From contig JABEVG010000030.1 in NCBI GenBank assembly GCA_013044075.1, forward strand, positions 1 to 64,000: a DNA stretch of 64,000 nt. Reading direction: 5' to 3'. Shown piece by piece: positions 55,534-64,000 of the stretch (positions are counted from its first letter, which is position 1; the number at the start of each line of letters is the position of its first letter). This DNA comes from Gallionella sp. GTDB taxonomy: Bacteria; Pseudomonadota; Gammaproteobacteria; Burkholderiales; Gallionellaceae. Both the position numbers and the translations under genes were made by a program. A model generated the notes under the pieces. That model was given only the letters and a program-made list of their open reading frames with translations. It made no database searches and was not told the DNA's origin.

Positions 55534-57756
55534 TTATTTGGTATCGAAAACATAAACGCCATCCCAATCACTGGCCGGCGGATTCTTGCGGAAGTACGCA
55601 ACGCGTTCAGCGTAGATCTTGTATAACTCCGTGCTGGGTGAGAGTCGTTGCAGATTCATCAGCTGCAATTCGGCCTGATCCCAGTTCTGCCTGAGGTAGA
55701 GTCGGCGCATCTCATGAAACAGTTTCAACTCATCGTGGGTGGCTTTATCCACTCCGGAGACCAGACCTATCGGTTCAAAAATTGCGACGGGCTTATCTTT
55801 ACCTTTTACACGCACATGGTCAAGTTCGCGATAGACGAAATCAGCGACCGCATTACGGGTGTTTTCTCCCACGATAATCCCCACCCCGTACTGTTTGGTG
55901 ACGCCCTCCAAACGCGATGCCAGATTCACTTCGTCACCCATCACGGTATAAGCGACACGCACCTCTGAGCCCATGTTGCCGACACTGACGCGCCCGGTGT
56001 TGATCCCCACACCGATTTTAATCGGTGGCCACCCGCGTTCCGCAAAACCGGCTTGCAACGCGTGCAGGGTGGCTTGCATCTCGATACCCGCCAAGATGGC
56101 ATTGCGTGCATGCGTTCCATCGGGCAACGGCGCGCCCCAAAAGGCCATGATGCAATCCCCCATGTATTTGTCTATCGTGCCACGATGCTTGTAGATGATG
56201 CGCGACAAGGGGGTTAAGAACTCATTCATCAGCAAAGCCAGTTGTTTCGGATCCAGACCTTCCGAAATCGTCGTGAAGCCGCGCACATCTGAGAACAGGA
56301 TAGTCATCTCACGACTTTCCCCCTCCATGGATACACTGGCAGGGTTCTTGCGCATCTCATCCACCAGTTCGCTGGGGACGTACTGCCCGAACAAGCCGGT
56401 TATCTGCCGTTTGGTGCGTGACTCAACAAAATATCCGTATGACATATTCAGGGCGAATATCAACGCGATCATCACCAAACTATTGGCCACGGGCATGACC
56501 AGATCGGCGTATTGCCAAACACCAAAACTCAACGCCTGACTGACTGCGAGCACAGTGAAAGACACCAGAATCGCCCGTGTCGGAGTCAGCAACGGTAGCA
56601 GCACGCTCAGCAGAATCCCGATCAGCAACAACCAGACCACCTCGGCTCCCAGCATGTAAGCGGGTTGTTGTTTGAGATTCTGGTCGAGTATGCCCGCGAT
56701 CATATTGGCATGCACCTCGATACCCGGATACACTTCGGCGACCGGAGTAGAGCGCATATCCATCAATCCCGGTGCGGTGGTGCCCAGCAAAACGATCTTG
56801 CCTTTGAGACTGTCCGGGTCGGCGCGACCATGCAGCACATCCGCAACCGATAGGTAAGGAAAACTCCCCTGACGGCCACGATAAGGAATCAGTGTCGCGA
56901 CATCCTGATCGACCGGGATTTTTAACGTACGGCTGCCGGTGTCAATTTCCAGCCACTCCAAGCCCGAGTAGCCCTGTTCTTTGCCTTCGGCAAATCCCAG
57001 CTTGATCTTGGGCTGTCCCAATATCACCTGAACCATGGCCAACGACAGCGACGGGTAATAAGCCCCCTTGTGTTCGACTAGCATGGGTATACGCCTGACC
57101 ACACCATCCTCATCGACCAAAGGATTGAAATGGCCCGCACCCAGAGCGGCCGCCTGCAGTTCTGCCAAGTTCGCGCCATAACCATTCCAGGACGTGAATC
57201 CGATCGAAGTGTTTTTGAACGATCCCGCAGGGAACAACGGGGTCGGAAGCATCCCCGACACACTCTGGTCTTTTTGGTTGGTCAGGTAATAGCCGAGAAC
57301 CACCTTGCGATTTTTTATTTTTTCGGCGAACAGCAGATCATATTCAAGTTGCGGTTCTATTTGATGCAGTGCCGCTTGAAACGCAGTATCAGATTTAAGC
57401 TGGTCTTGCCCCAGCTTCTGCAATACCCGCAGCCCCGAGCTGTTATCTTTTTCGGCAAAAACCACGTCAAAGCCCACGACTGCCACACCGTAATGGTCGA
57501 ACAACTGATCCATCAGCGTTGCCAACCGATCCCGACTCCACGGCCACCGCCCCTCTTCTTTAAGACTCTTTTCGTTGATATCCAGAATCACGATACGATT
57601 ATCAACGGTGCGCGGCATACTGAGGCGCAACTGGTAATCATAAATAAGCGCGGACAGACGATCCACAAAACTCAAGCGGTATAAATGGGCGGCATTGCCC
57701 GCAAACAGCGCAACCAGCAGTAGCCCAAGCCCGATCAATATCGCATTTTTTTTCAA
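55534..57756 (-). CDS. CHASE2-domain adenylate cyclase (class III)
   Basis: This 740-residue protein should make cAMP in response to an extracytoplasmic signal. It has an N-terminal membrane segment, a CHASE2 sensor domain (about 25-350), three further membrane segments (about 370-443) and a class III cyclase domain. The metal aspartates are D490 (LFSDVRGF) and D534 (KYMGD); the lysine of TIDKYMGD and YTVMGDEVNLASRLEG are adenine-type signatures. A CHASE2 kinase lies three genes upstream in the same direction. Guanylate cyclase activity is possible but less likely. Confidence 0.92.
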   Translation of the reverse strand: MKKNAILIGLGLLLVALFAGNAAHLYRLSFVDRLSALIYDYQLRLSMPRTVDNRIVILDINEKSLKEEGRWPWSRDRLATLMDQLFDHYGVAVVGFDVVFAEKDNSSGLRVLQKLGQDQLKSDTAFQAALHQIEPQLEYDLLFAEKIKNRKVVLGYYLTNQKDQSVSGMLPTPLFPAGSFKNTSIGFTSWNGYGANLAELQAAALGAGHFNPLVDEDGVVRRIPMLVEHKGAYYPSLSLAMVQVILGQPKIKLGFAEGKEQGYSGLEWLEIDTGSRTLKIPVDQDVATLIPYRGRQGSFPYLSVADVLHGRADPDSLKGKIVLLGTTAPGLMDMRSTPVAEVYPGIEVHANMIAGILDQNLKQQPAYMLGAEVVWLLLIGILLSVLLPLLTPTRAILVSFTVLAVSQALSFGVWQYADLVMPVANSLVMIALIFALNMSYGYFVESRTKRQITGLFGQYVPSELVDEMRKNPASVSMEGESREMTILFSDVRGFTTISEGLDPKQLALLMNEFLTPLSRIIYKHRGTIDKYMGDCIMAFWGAPLPDGTHARNAILAGIEMQATLHALQAGFAERGWPPIKIGVGINTGRVSVGNMGSEVRVAYTVMGDEVNLASRLEGVTKQYGVGIIVGENTRNAVADFVYRELDHVRVKGKDKPVAIFEPIGLVSGVDKATHDELKLFHEMRRLYLRQNWDQAELQLMNLQRLSPSTELYKIYAERVAYFRKNPPASDWDGVYVFDTK

Positions 57757-57821
57757 ACGGACTCCTTAAAACAGGGCGTTTGAAAACATCTGCCAGGCGT
57801 GTGGTGGCTCAAAGGTCTATC

Positions 57822-58565
57822 CTAACTTTTGAAGTAGAACTCCATTTTGACCCCGGCCAAATCGATCAGATCATGATCGTTAAGCTGGCGTGGCTGCTCG
57901 CTCAGCGGCTGCCCGTTGACCAGCGGGAAGGTCGCCCCTTCCACGTGGGTGATAAAAAAACCATGCGGACGGCGCGCCAGCACCGCAACTTGCAAACCGG
58001 GTTTGCCCAGTGTCGTCAGATTTTTCACCAGCTCCAACTCTTTGCCCGCATTCGGTCCCGTCAATATCTGCACCACCGCCAATCGTACCGCAGCCGATGC
58101 CTGTTCTAATTTCCCCGTCCGCTCTGCGGCCGGGGAGACCGGCGTATTGGGAATGATTTGTGTTTGGGTGAACCCGGCTGCGGGCTCGGTTATTTCAACA
58201 GGGGATACCGCAGTCTTGACCGGTTCGCGCAACACCATGGTCTTCTCAAAATCAGCCGCACTCGTTTGACTCATTTGGTCATTCACATACTTCAAGGTGT
58301 GCTTGCCAATCTCGATCACATCGTTGTTTTGCAGAAAATGCTTTTTCGTGGGAACCCCGTTGACGCTCAGACCATTGGTGCTGTCCAGATCCTCAAGGAA
58401 CGAGTCGTGCAAGATGGTGATGATAGCGGCATGCTCGCCGCTAATGGCCAAATTGTCGATCACGATGTCGTTACTGGCTTTGCGGCCTATCGTCATGCGC
58501 TCTTTACTCAGCGGATAGTCTTTTATGTGCGCCCCATCCATACCCAACATCAATTTTGCGGCCAT
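57822..58565 (-). CDS. Tandem FHA-domain protein
   Basis: This 247-residue protein has a clear N-terminal FHA domain (GRKASNDIVI, then SGEHAAI and DLDSTNGLSVNG, about 25-95), which binds phosphothreonine. A linker rich in Pro, Thr and Ala follows. A second, degenerate FHA-like fold ends the chain (about 170-247, with FITHVEGATFPLVNGQ). ATG 58565 fits the family start. It overlaps no neighbour but lies 19 bases after the PP2C gene, beside the cognate kinase, so it is a likely phospho-target or adaptor. Confidence 0.9.
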   Translation of the reverse strand: MAAKLMLGMDGAHIKDYPLSKERMTIGRKASNDIVIDNLAISGEHAAIITILHDSFLEDLDSTNGLSVNGVPTKKHFLQNNDVIEIGKHTLKYVNDQMSQTSAADFEKTMVLREPVKTAVSPVEITEPAAGFTQTQIIPNTPVSPAAERTGKLEQASAAVRLAVVQILTGPNAGKELELVKNLTTLGKPGLQVAVLARRPHGFFITHVEGATFPLVNGQPLSEQPRQLNDHDLIDLAGVKMEFYFKS

Positions 58566-58584
58566 AGCATTACCTCTTACCCAG

Positions 58585-59412
58585 TTATTTTTTAAACCAA
58601 TCAAGCAACTTTGTCCGCCAGTTACGCGGTTCGGAAAAATCTCCGAGCACTTTTACCAGCATCACCGACACATTGTCGCGCCCGCCGTTGTCATTTGCCA
58701 TCTGTATCAATTGTTCTGCCGCCAGCGGCAAATTGCCCTGCATCGAATATAGCACCGCCTCAATGTCCTGATCTGTCACCATGTCATTCAACCCGTCTGA
58801 ACACAGTAGGTATATATCCCCGACGCGCACCTCGTGCACATGTATCTCCGGTATCACCTGCGCATCAACTCCCACCGCGCGCGTCACCAGGTTTTTATTT
58901 TTCGAGAACCGCGCATCTTCGACGCTGATCATTCCGCTATCGATTTGCTCCTGCAATAAAGAGTGGTCTCTGGTCACCGCCGCAAGCTTCTCGTCGCGTA
59001 ACCGGTACATGCGCGAATCGCCCACATGCCCCACCGCAACCCGATTGTCGTAGAACAAACCCGCGACGATGGTCGTTCCCATCCCCGCATATTGCGGCTG
59101 GCTTTGCGACGCATGGAAAATAGACGTGTTCGCCTTTTGGATATTGGCGCGCAACAATGCAACCGCTAGCTCCTCATGACTTGCGGCATCCAAATCAATC
59201 GGATTGGCATGCTGCAAACGCTGGGCTATTTCTGTGGCCATCACCGACACGGCGATCCCGCTTGCCACCTCGCCGGCGTTATACCCACCCATCCCGTCGG
59301 CCAACACCACCAAGCCGCACATAGCCTCGACACCGATACTATCCTCATTGTGCGCGCGCACCATTCCGGGGTGGGTCCTGCTAACGATTTGCAACGCCTC
59401 TGCAATCTTCAT
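58585..59412 (-). CDS. PP2C-type Ser/Thr protein phosphatase
   Basis: This 275-residue PPM phosphatase removes phosphate from Ser/Thr residues using Mn2+ or Mg2+. Metal-binding aspartates are in RAHNEDSIGVE, VLADGMGGYNAGEVAS, VGHVGDSRMYRL, LCSDGLNDMVTD and the C-terminal DNGGRDNVSVMLV. It is 3 bases after the kinase stop and opposes it. Its start is directly upstream of the FHA gene, so kinase, phosphatase and phospho-reader form one operon. Confidence 0.95.
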   Translation of the reverse strand: MKIAEALQIVSRTHPGMVRAHNEDSIGVEAMCGLVVLADGMGGYNAGEVASGIAVSVMATEIAQRLQHANPIDLDAASHEELAVALLRANIQKANTSIFHASQSQPQYAGMGTTIVAGLFYDNRVAVGHVGDSRMYRLRDEKLAAVTRDHSLLQEQIDSGMISVEDARFSKNKNLVTRAVGVDAQVIPEIHVHEVRVGDIYLLCSDGLNDMVTDQDIEAVLYSMQGNLPLAAEQLIQMANDNGGRDNVSVMLVKVLGDFSEPRNWRTKLLDWFKK

Positions 59413-59415
59413 CTT

Positions 59416-61938
59416 CTACCCCTGTAAACCGGCTGCGCAAAGGCGCAACGCCTGAGCCACCTGTGCGCCATTCGCGTAACGATCTTCGATATTCTTGGCC
59501 AGCATCTTCGCCAGGATTTCGGCCAAGCACGGCGGCAAATCAGGATTCACACTCAATACACCCGTTGGCGGTTCATTGGCGATCCGGTACATCAGTTGTG
59601 CCATTGAATCCCCTTCAAACGGGAGCTTACCACAAGCCAATTGATACAAGCTTACCCCCAGGGAGAACAGATCGGAGCTCCCCTGGATTTTCTTGCCCGC
59701 CAACTGTTCCGGGGACATATACGACGGCGTACCCAACACCATCCCCGTTTTCGTTTTGCTGGAATCAGTAATACGCGCAATACCGAAATCGGTCACTTTG
59801 GGCGTATCCGTTTCGGGGTCATACATGATGTTGGCAGGCTTGATGTCGCGATGCACCACGTTCTGTTTGTGCGCATAATCCAGCGCGTCGGCAACCCGCG
59901 CGATGATGCTCATCACCCTGGTCAGCGGCAGCAAATGTCCGGGTTTGGTGTAAGGCACCATATCCTTACCTTTAAGGAACTCCATCGCGATATAGGCCAG
60001 ATCATGCTCCTCACCCGCATCGTAGATCGCCACAATGTTGGGATGATTGAGGCGGCCGGCGGTTTCCGCCTCGCGGAAGAAACGCTCCTTCACATCTTCC
60101 AGCTCGTCGGCCTCAAACTCCTGCGACAGTGCCACGGTCTTGATTGCCACAACACGGCCTATCTTGGGATCCTTGCCGTAATAGACCACGCCCATCGCGC
60201 CCTTGCCCAACTCTTTCTCGATCTCATATCGTCCCAGCATCGGTTTGGACACGCCCGATTTCCCCAGCACCAGCGTGCTCGCATTACCCCGCGTGCCACC
60301 GTTACCCAAAATGACGGTTGCGGCCATTTCACGCGCCTGATTTAATCGTTGCGGGAGATCGCGGAACTCGGCGTTAAAACCGGACATGTATTTGAACACC
60401 GACTCCGCCTTGTTGAACTGACGCTTGCGCTCGAAATCCAGCCCCAGGTTGTACAGCACCTCCATCATGCTTTCATCCAGCGGGACTTTGCGCAGCTTGT
60501 CGAATGCCATATCCAACTGACCTTGCCCCTGGAAGGCCAAACCCAGCATACGATTGCTTTCCGCTGATTCGGCATCCGATTTTTGTTTACCCTGTTCGGT
60601 CAGCAAATAGCGTTTGGTGGTCAACAACAGATGTCCCACCAACAGCAATGATGTCGGCAACATCAGCTGCAACCACATCGCCTGTACCGTCATCAGAACA
60701 AAGTGGGTGACCAGCAACACCGCGAACAAACTTCCGGTCACAAGCGCACCAATGCCCGCACTCAAACGCGGCAACAAGAGAATCAGATACAGGGCCACCA
60801 GCAAGAACACGCCGACCTCCGCCATCGAACCCCATGCCGGTGCGACGAAATAATCGCCTTTCAAGATGCTGGAAACCGAATGCGCCAAAATCAGCACGGG
60901 GGCCATTGCCGGAGAGATAGGCGTGACCTGCATCGTTCCGACTCCCGCCGCAGAAGCACCGACCAGAACGATCTTGTCACGATATTTTTCCGCCGGGATC
61001 TTGCCGCTATAGACGTCATAAAAAGAATCGACCGGAAAGGCGGAGTGTCCGTCATGGTCCCTGTAGAAAAAACTGTGCATCTGCATCGCACCGTCGGTGG
61101 CGACTTTCTGGTTGCCCAGACGCACCCCTTCGCCCAGATTCACCGCAATATCTTTGGTATCGAGATTGAGACTCTTCGCGGCCAGCATCAAAGACAGCGA
61201 CGGATAGTATTGATCGTAATAACCGACCACCAGCGGCTCGGTGCGTACCGCGCCATCAACATCGGGAATACTGTTCAAATGACCCAGAGCCAGTGCCTTA
61301 CTGCCCAGGATGGGGATGGGAGCAAGCACACTTCTTGCCGGCATGGGCATCGCACCGGCCGCATTGACCATTTGCACGTTGGGCAGGCTATTGCGCAACA
61401 CATAGTCCGGCAAGGGCTGATCGGGCTTGCCTTGCGGCTCGCCCAATTCAAAGAATGTCCCCAGCAACACATCGTTTGCTTTCGCCATGCTGTCGCTGAG
61501 CTTCTGGTCGTTATTCAGATTTTGCATCGCATCGAGCAACAGTTGATTCAGTGCGGGAGCATCCGGGCTCTGCTGCAACGAAGATTTGGTCACCAGATCG
61601 GCAATCTTGTAGATATAGTCCAGGCCGGCATCGACCTGCGGCTCAAAAAAGAACGCGGTATAGCCAATCACCTTGGCGTGTCCCGCAGCCAACGCATCGA
61701 TCATCTTGGCGTGTATCTCACGCGGCCAAGGCCAGCGGCCCAGATTCGCGATACTCTGGTCGTCGATCGCGATCACCGCGATCTTGTCACTGGGAACACG
61801 GGTCGTCGCCCTGACCCCCAGGTCGTAAGCCTTGCGCTCCAGACTTTGTATCAGATCGCTACCGGATGCGAACAGGAAAAACAGCGTGACCAGGATACCC
61901 ACGAACCCATCCCGTTTCCAAAACGCCCTGTTGTTCAT
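59416..61938 (-). CDS. CHASE2-domain Ser/Thr protein kinase
   Basis: This 840-residue membrane kinase has an N-terminal segment (about 11-26), a CHASE2 sensor domain (about 24-352), three membrane segments (373-438), a short helical-repeat part (about 462-532) and a Hanks-type kinase domain. The kinase shows GKGAMGVVYYG (about 578), VAIK lysine (K600), HRDIKPAN with D698, and DFG near 717. ATG 61938 has GGAGAG upstream and is preferred to a frame starting 84 bases earlier. Its sensor resembles that of the adenylate cyclase downstream, so one signal may drive both. It starts the operon. Confidence 0.93.
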   Translation of the reverse strand: MNNRAFWKRDGFVGILVTLFFLFASGSDLIQSLERKAYDLGVRATTRVPSDKIAVIAIDDQSIANLGRWPWPREIHAKMIDALAAGHAKVIGYTAFFFEPQVDAGLDYIYKIADLVTKSSLQQSPDAPALNQLLLDAMQNLNNDQKLSDSMAKANDVLLGTFFELGEPQGKPDQPLPDYVLRNSLPNVQMVNAAGAMPMPARSVLAPIPILGSKALALGHLNSIPDVDGAVRTEPLVVGYYDQYYPSLSLMLAAKSLNLDTKDIAVNLGEGVRLGNQKVATDGAMQMHSFFYRDHDGHSAFPVDSFYDVYSGKIPAEKYRDKIVLVGASAAGVGTMQVTPISPAMAPVLILAHSVSSILKGDYFVAPAWGSMAEVGVFLLVALYLILLLPRLSAGIGALVTGSLFAVLLVTHFVLMTVQAMWLQLMLPTSLLLVGHLLLTTKRYLLTEQGKQKSDAESAESNRMLGLAFQGQGQLDMAFDKLRKVPLDESMMEVLYNLGLDFERKRQFNKAESVFKYMSGFNAEFRDLPQRLNQAREMAATVILGNGGTRGNASTLVLGKSGVSKPMLGRYEIEKELGKGAMGVVYYGKDPKIGRVVAIKTVALSQEFEADELEDVKERFFREAETAGRLNHPNIVAIYDAGEEHDLAYIAMEFLKGKDMVPYTKPGHLLPLTRVMSIIARVADALDYAHKQNVVHRDIKPANIMYDPETDTPKVTDFGIARITDSSKTKTGMVLGTPSYMSPEQLAGKKIQGSSDLFSLGVSLYQLACGKLPFEGDSMAQLMYRIANEPPTGVLSVNPDLPPCLAEILAKMLAKNIEDRYANGAQVAQALRLCAAGLQG

Positions 61939-62042
61939 TGCGACTCTCCGATTAGCTGCCACGTTTGTCACGACCGTATTCTGCCGACAAATACTAATGT
62001 ATTTTCCAGCCTGCAACCACACTCAGGCAGCACCGCCAGAGA

Positions 62043-62468
62043 CTATCTCATCACAAGTACCGGGCAATCCGCCAGGTGCAAGACCTTGCTCACCACGGAC
62101 CCCAGCAGCCATGACTGCAATCCGCTTTGCCCTTGCTTGCTCATCATGATCTGATCGATGCCGCACTCGCGCGCATATTGCACGATCGCCTCGGCGGGGG
62201 TACCCACACTGATGTGATATTCGTAGGCCAATTTTGCCGTATCCAGTATCGCTCTTGCACCGGCCAGCTCAGCCAAACCCTGCTCGCGATAATAATCGTT
62301 GATGGTGTCCTGATTGATGAACAGCTTGACGTTGCCAGCCGCCACTTTCCATTGCACATTGAGCAGGAATATCTCCGGTGCTTGCTTCAACCAGGCAGCA
62401 CTCCCAACCAGATAATCGACCACACGATTGGCACTTGCCGACCCGTCGATGGGAATCAAAAACTTCAT
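62043..62468 (-). CDS. Universal stress protein family (UspA)
   Basis: This 141-residue protein starts MKFLIPIDGSASANRVVDYL and ends with SKQGQSGLQSWLLGSVVSKV, then the terminal strand CPVLVMR, so it is a UspA-fold protein. The GxxG...GS segment points to nucleotide binding. ATG 62468 overlaps the TerC-like stop by 4 bases and has GGAGAAAG upstream. Members help survival under stress; no specific partner is evident. Confidence 0.92.
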   Translation of the reverse strand: MKFLIPIDGSASANRVVDYLVGSAAWLKQAPEIFLLNVQWKVAAGNVKLFINQDTINDYYREQGLAELAGARAILDTAKLAYEYHISVGTPAEAIVQYARECGIDQIMMSKQGQSGLQSWLLGSVVSKVLHLADCPVLVMR

Positions 62469-63208
62469 CTTTCTTTCTCCGTCTTCTGACCATCGACCCT
62501 GGCATGGAGCAAATCGACCACGACGCTTCCCTCTGCTTTGCGCCCAGCCAACCATTTACCCAACACCAGCACCAGAAGCGCACAAGCAACGGGTACCAGT
62601 GTATGCAAATACTGTCGCGACTCCAGTGCCGATGAGAACATGGCCTCGCTGACCAGCATCTCGCCGGCCACGTAGCCCAGCAATGCCCCACCGGCGAAGA
62701 TCACCAGCGGAAAGCGGTCTATCACCTTGAGCACCAGTTGACTGCTCCAGGCGATCAGCGGGATGCTGATGAGCAGGCCAAACACCAGCAGCACCACACT
62801 CCCGTTAGCGGCGGCAGCGACACCCAGCACGTTATCCAGACTCATCACAAAATCCGCGACAATGATGGTCTTCACGGCACCCAGCAAGCGCGTGTCGGCC
62901 TTGATGCTGCCCTCGCCATGTTCGTCTTCCGGCAACAACAATTTAACGCCTATCCAGACCAGCAAAAACGCACCGACCAGCTTCAGATAAGGTACAGAGA
63001 GCAAACCCACCGCAAAGAATGTCAGCACCACGCGCAACGCTATCGCGCCCATCACACCCAGCAATATGCCTTTTTTGCGCTGTTCCAATGGCAGATTACG
63101 GCAGGCCAGCGCGATCACCACCGCGTTGTCGCCACTGAGCAACACATCGATCACGATGATCTTGCACACATCAACCCAGAACTGGGCACTCGCCAACATT
63201 TGCAACAC
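62465..63208 (-). CDS. TerC family integral membrane protein
   Basis: This 247-residue protein has about seven membrane segments and the TerC signatures VLLSGDNAVVIALACRNL and DFVMSLDNVLGVAAAANG. TerC proteins have been linked to metal (manganese) export and tellurite resistance. The GTG at 63208 has GAGGGG at a good distance; ATG 63199 would lie too far from it. The C-terminal ~30 residues are charged and cytoplasmic. It is coupled to the universal stress protein gene. Confidence 0.9.
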   Translation of the reverse strand: MLQMLASAQFWVDVCKIIVIDVLLSGDNAVVIALACRNLPLEQRKKGILLGVMGAIALRVVLTFFAVGLLSVPYLKLVGAFLLVWIGVKLLLPEDEHGEGSIKADTRLLGAVKTIIVADFVMSLDNVLGVAAAANGSVVLLVFGLLISIPLIAWSSQLVLKVIDRFPLVIFAGGALLGYVAGEMLVSEAMFSSALESRQYLHTLVPVACALLVLVLGKWLAGRKAEGSVVVDLLHARVDGQKTEKER

Positions 63209-63271
63209 GCGTTATCCCCTCATAACAACATGATGAGTGGGAAGGCGTGATTGGAAAAACCACTGCACTCC

Positions 63272-64000
63272 CTACCCCCGGCTCCCTAATACTTTCTTCA
63301 TCACCCGCCCCATCTCAGCCGGATTGCGTGTGATGTGTATCCCGCACTCTTCCATCACGGATAATTTTGTATCCGCACCGCCTTGTCCGCCGGAAATAAT
63401 CGCGCCCGCATGGCCCATACGTTTGCCGGGCGGTGCGGTGACCCCGGCGATAAAACCGACCACGGGCTTATTCATATGGTCCTTGATCCAGCGTGCGCAG
63501 TCCTCTTCGTCGCTGCCGCCTATCTCGCCGACCATGATCACCGCGTCGGTCTCCGGATCATCATTGAACAGCCGCATCACATCCAGATGTTTCAGGCCAT
63601 TGATCGGGTCGCCACCTATGCCGACACAGGACGATTGCCCCAAGCCCAAGGCGGTGAGTTGTCCGACCGCTTCATAAGTGAGCGTACCTGAGCGCGACAC
63701 CACGCCGATGCGCCCCTTGCGGTGGATATGGCCGGGCATGATGCCGATCTTGATCTCGTCCGGCGTGATCAGCCCGGGACAATTCGGTCCGATCAGCAAG
63801 GTCTTTTTACCCGCCATCCGGTAGCGGGTCTTGAGCATGTCATGTACCGGTATCCCTTCGGTGATGCAGATCACCAGATCCAGATCGGCGGCGACCGCTT
63901 CGTCTATCGCAGCGGCGGCATAAGGTGGCGGCACATAGATCACCGACACCGTCGCACCGGTCTGCTGCTTGGCTTCCAGCACGCTGTTGTAGATCGGCAC
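63272..64000 (-). CDS. sucD: Succinyl-CoA synthetase alpha subunit (5' partial)
   Basis: SucD with SucC makes succinate, ATP (or GTP) and CoA from succinyl-CoA in the citric acid cycle. The window keeps 242 residues of the C-terminal part; the CoA-binding N-terminus and start lie beyond base 64000. The phosphorylated histidine is in [29 protein letters not shown] and [17 protein letters not shown] are family segments. The stop is 63 bases before the TerC-like start. An upstream sucC is expected outside the window. Confidence 0.96.
   Translation of the reverse strand: MPIYNSVLEAKQQTGATVSVIYVPPPYAAAAIDEAVAADLDLVICITEGIPVHDMLKTRYRMAGKKTLLIGPNCPGLITPDEIKIGIMPGHIHRKGRIGVVSRSGTLTYEAVGQLTALGLGQSSCVGIGGDPINGLKHLDVMRLFNDDPETDAVIMVGEIGGSDEEDCARWIKDHMNKPVVGFIAGVTAPPGKRMGHAGAIISGGQGGADTKLSVMEECGIHITRNPAEMGRVMKKVLGSRG

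Noticed and set aside
60703-62154. 483-codon open frame on the plus strand opposite the CHASE2 kinase
   Set aside because: It is antisense to a clear kinase/CHASE2 gene, with His/Arg/Gln-rich composition and no family signal.

Overview
The window is 64 kb of chromosome that reads as a betaproteobacterium, most likely of the Nitrosomonadales/Gallionellaceae type. The evidence is the ilvI-ilvH-ilvC-psd-pssA-leuA block, the ECF sigma-DUF3619-DUF3106 block, the lipB/lipA pair, and general protein similarity recognised by eye; no search was run. Coding density is very high, and many neighbouring genes overlap by 1-10 bases (ATGA, TGATG), so translational coupling is common. No rRNA, tRNA, CRISPR array, prophage or classical IS element was recognised.

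Layout. 1-2945: cell-wall carboxypeptidase (partial), D-amino-acid aminotransferase, a YbeD-like protein, lipB. 2936-7552: an accessory island lying exactly between lipB and lipA, with a single-chain MmeI-like restriction-modification enzyme, a DUF4160/DUF2442 pair and a VapBC-like toxin-antitoxin pair. 7549-11361: lipA, an RNase II-family enzyme, a TonB-like protein. 11506-17009: a TorS/TorT-like sensory pair and an ammonium channel with a sigma-54/NtrC-type control region. 17267-28889: housekeeping genes (radC, coaBC, dut, cbiX, rppH, proS, lytic transglycosylase, thioredoxin-like, yihY, wrbA, hugZ). 29044-35978: leucine/isoleucine/valine and phosphatidylethanolamine synthesis, with a short Leu-rich reading frame ahead of leuA. 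36130-45150: ECF sigma block, lptFG, pepA, holC, valS. 45155-49452: tusA, rhodanese, M48 protease, two type IV pilins (one behind a sigma-54 promoter), a RelB/YafQ-like toxin-antitoxin pair. 49576-61938: a 12.4 kb one-direction signalling block. 62043-64000: universal stress protein, TerC-like protein and partial sucD.

The signalling block is the most coherent multi-gene system. It holds a CHASE2 adenylate cyclase, a metallo-beta-lactamase-fold cyclic-nucleotide phosphodiesterase, a double cyclic-nucleotide-binding protein fused to rhodanese, a GAF-linked PilB/GspE-type ATPase and a GAF/HD-GYP c-di-GMP phosphodiesterase. Directly upstream in the same direction lie an FHA protein, a PP2C phosphatase and a CHASE2 Ser/Thr kinase. 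Together they look like one circuit joining cAMP, c-di-GMP and Ser/Thr phosphorylation, perhaps to a secretion or pilus motor.

The most unusual feature is a set of small palindromic repeats sitting in frame inside protein genes. One family (CCCTCTCCC...GGGAGAGGG plus a GGGTGAGGG tail) occurs six times in the restriction-modification gene and twice in valS. Two copies bracket a complete DUF559 (Vsr-like) nuclease domain spliced in frame into the methyltransferase, which looks like a nuclease-carrying mobile cassette. A second family, built on GGATTCAGGAT, lies in frame at the starts of lipB and a lytic transglycosylase and, as a 7-base tandem repeat, inside the HD-GYP gene.
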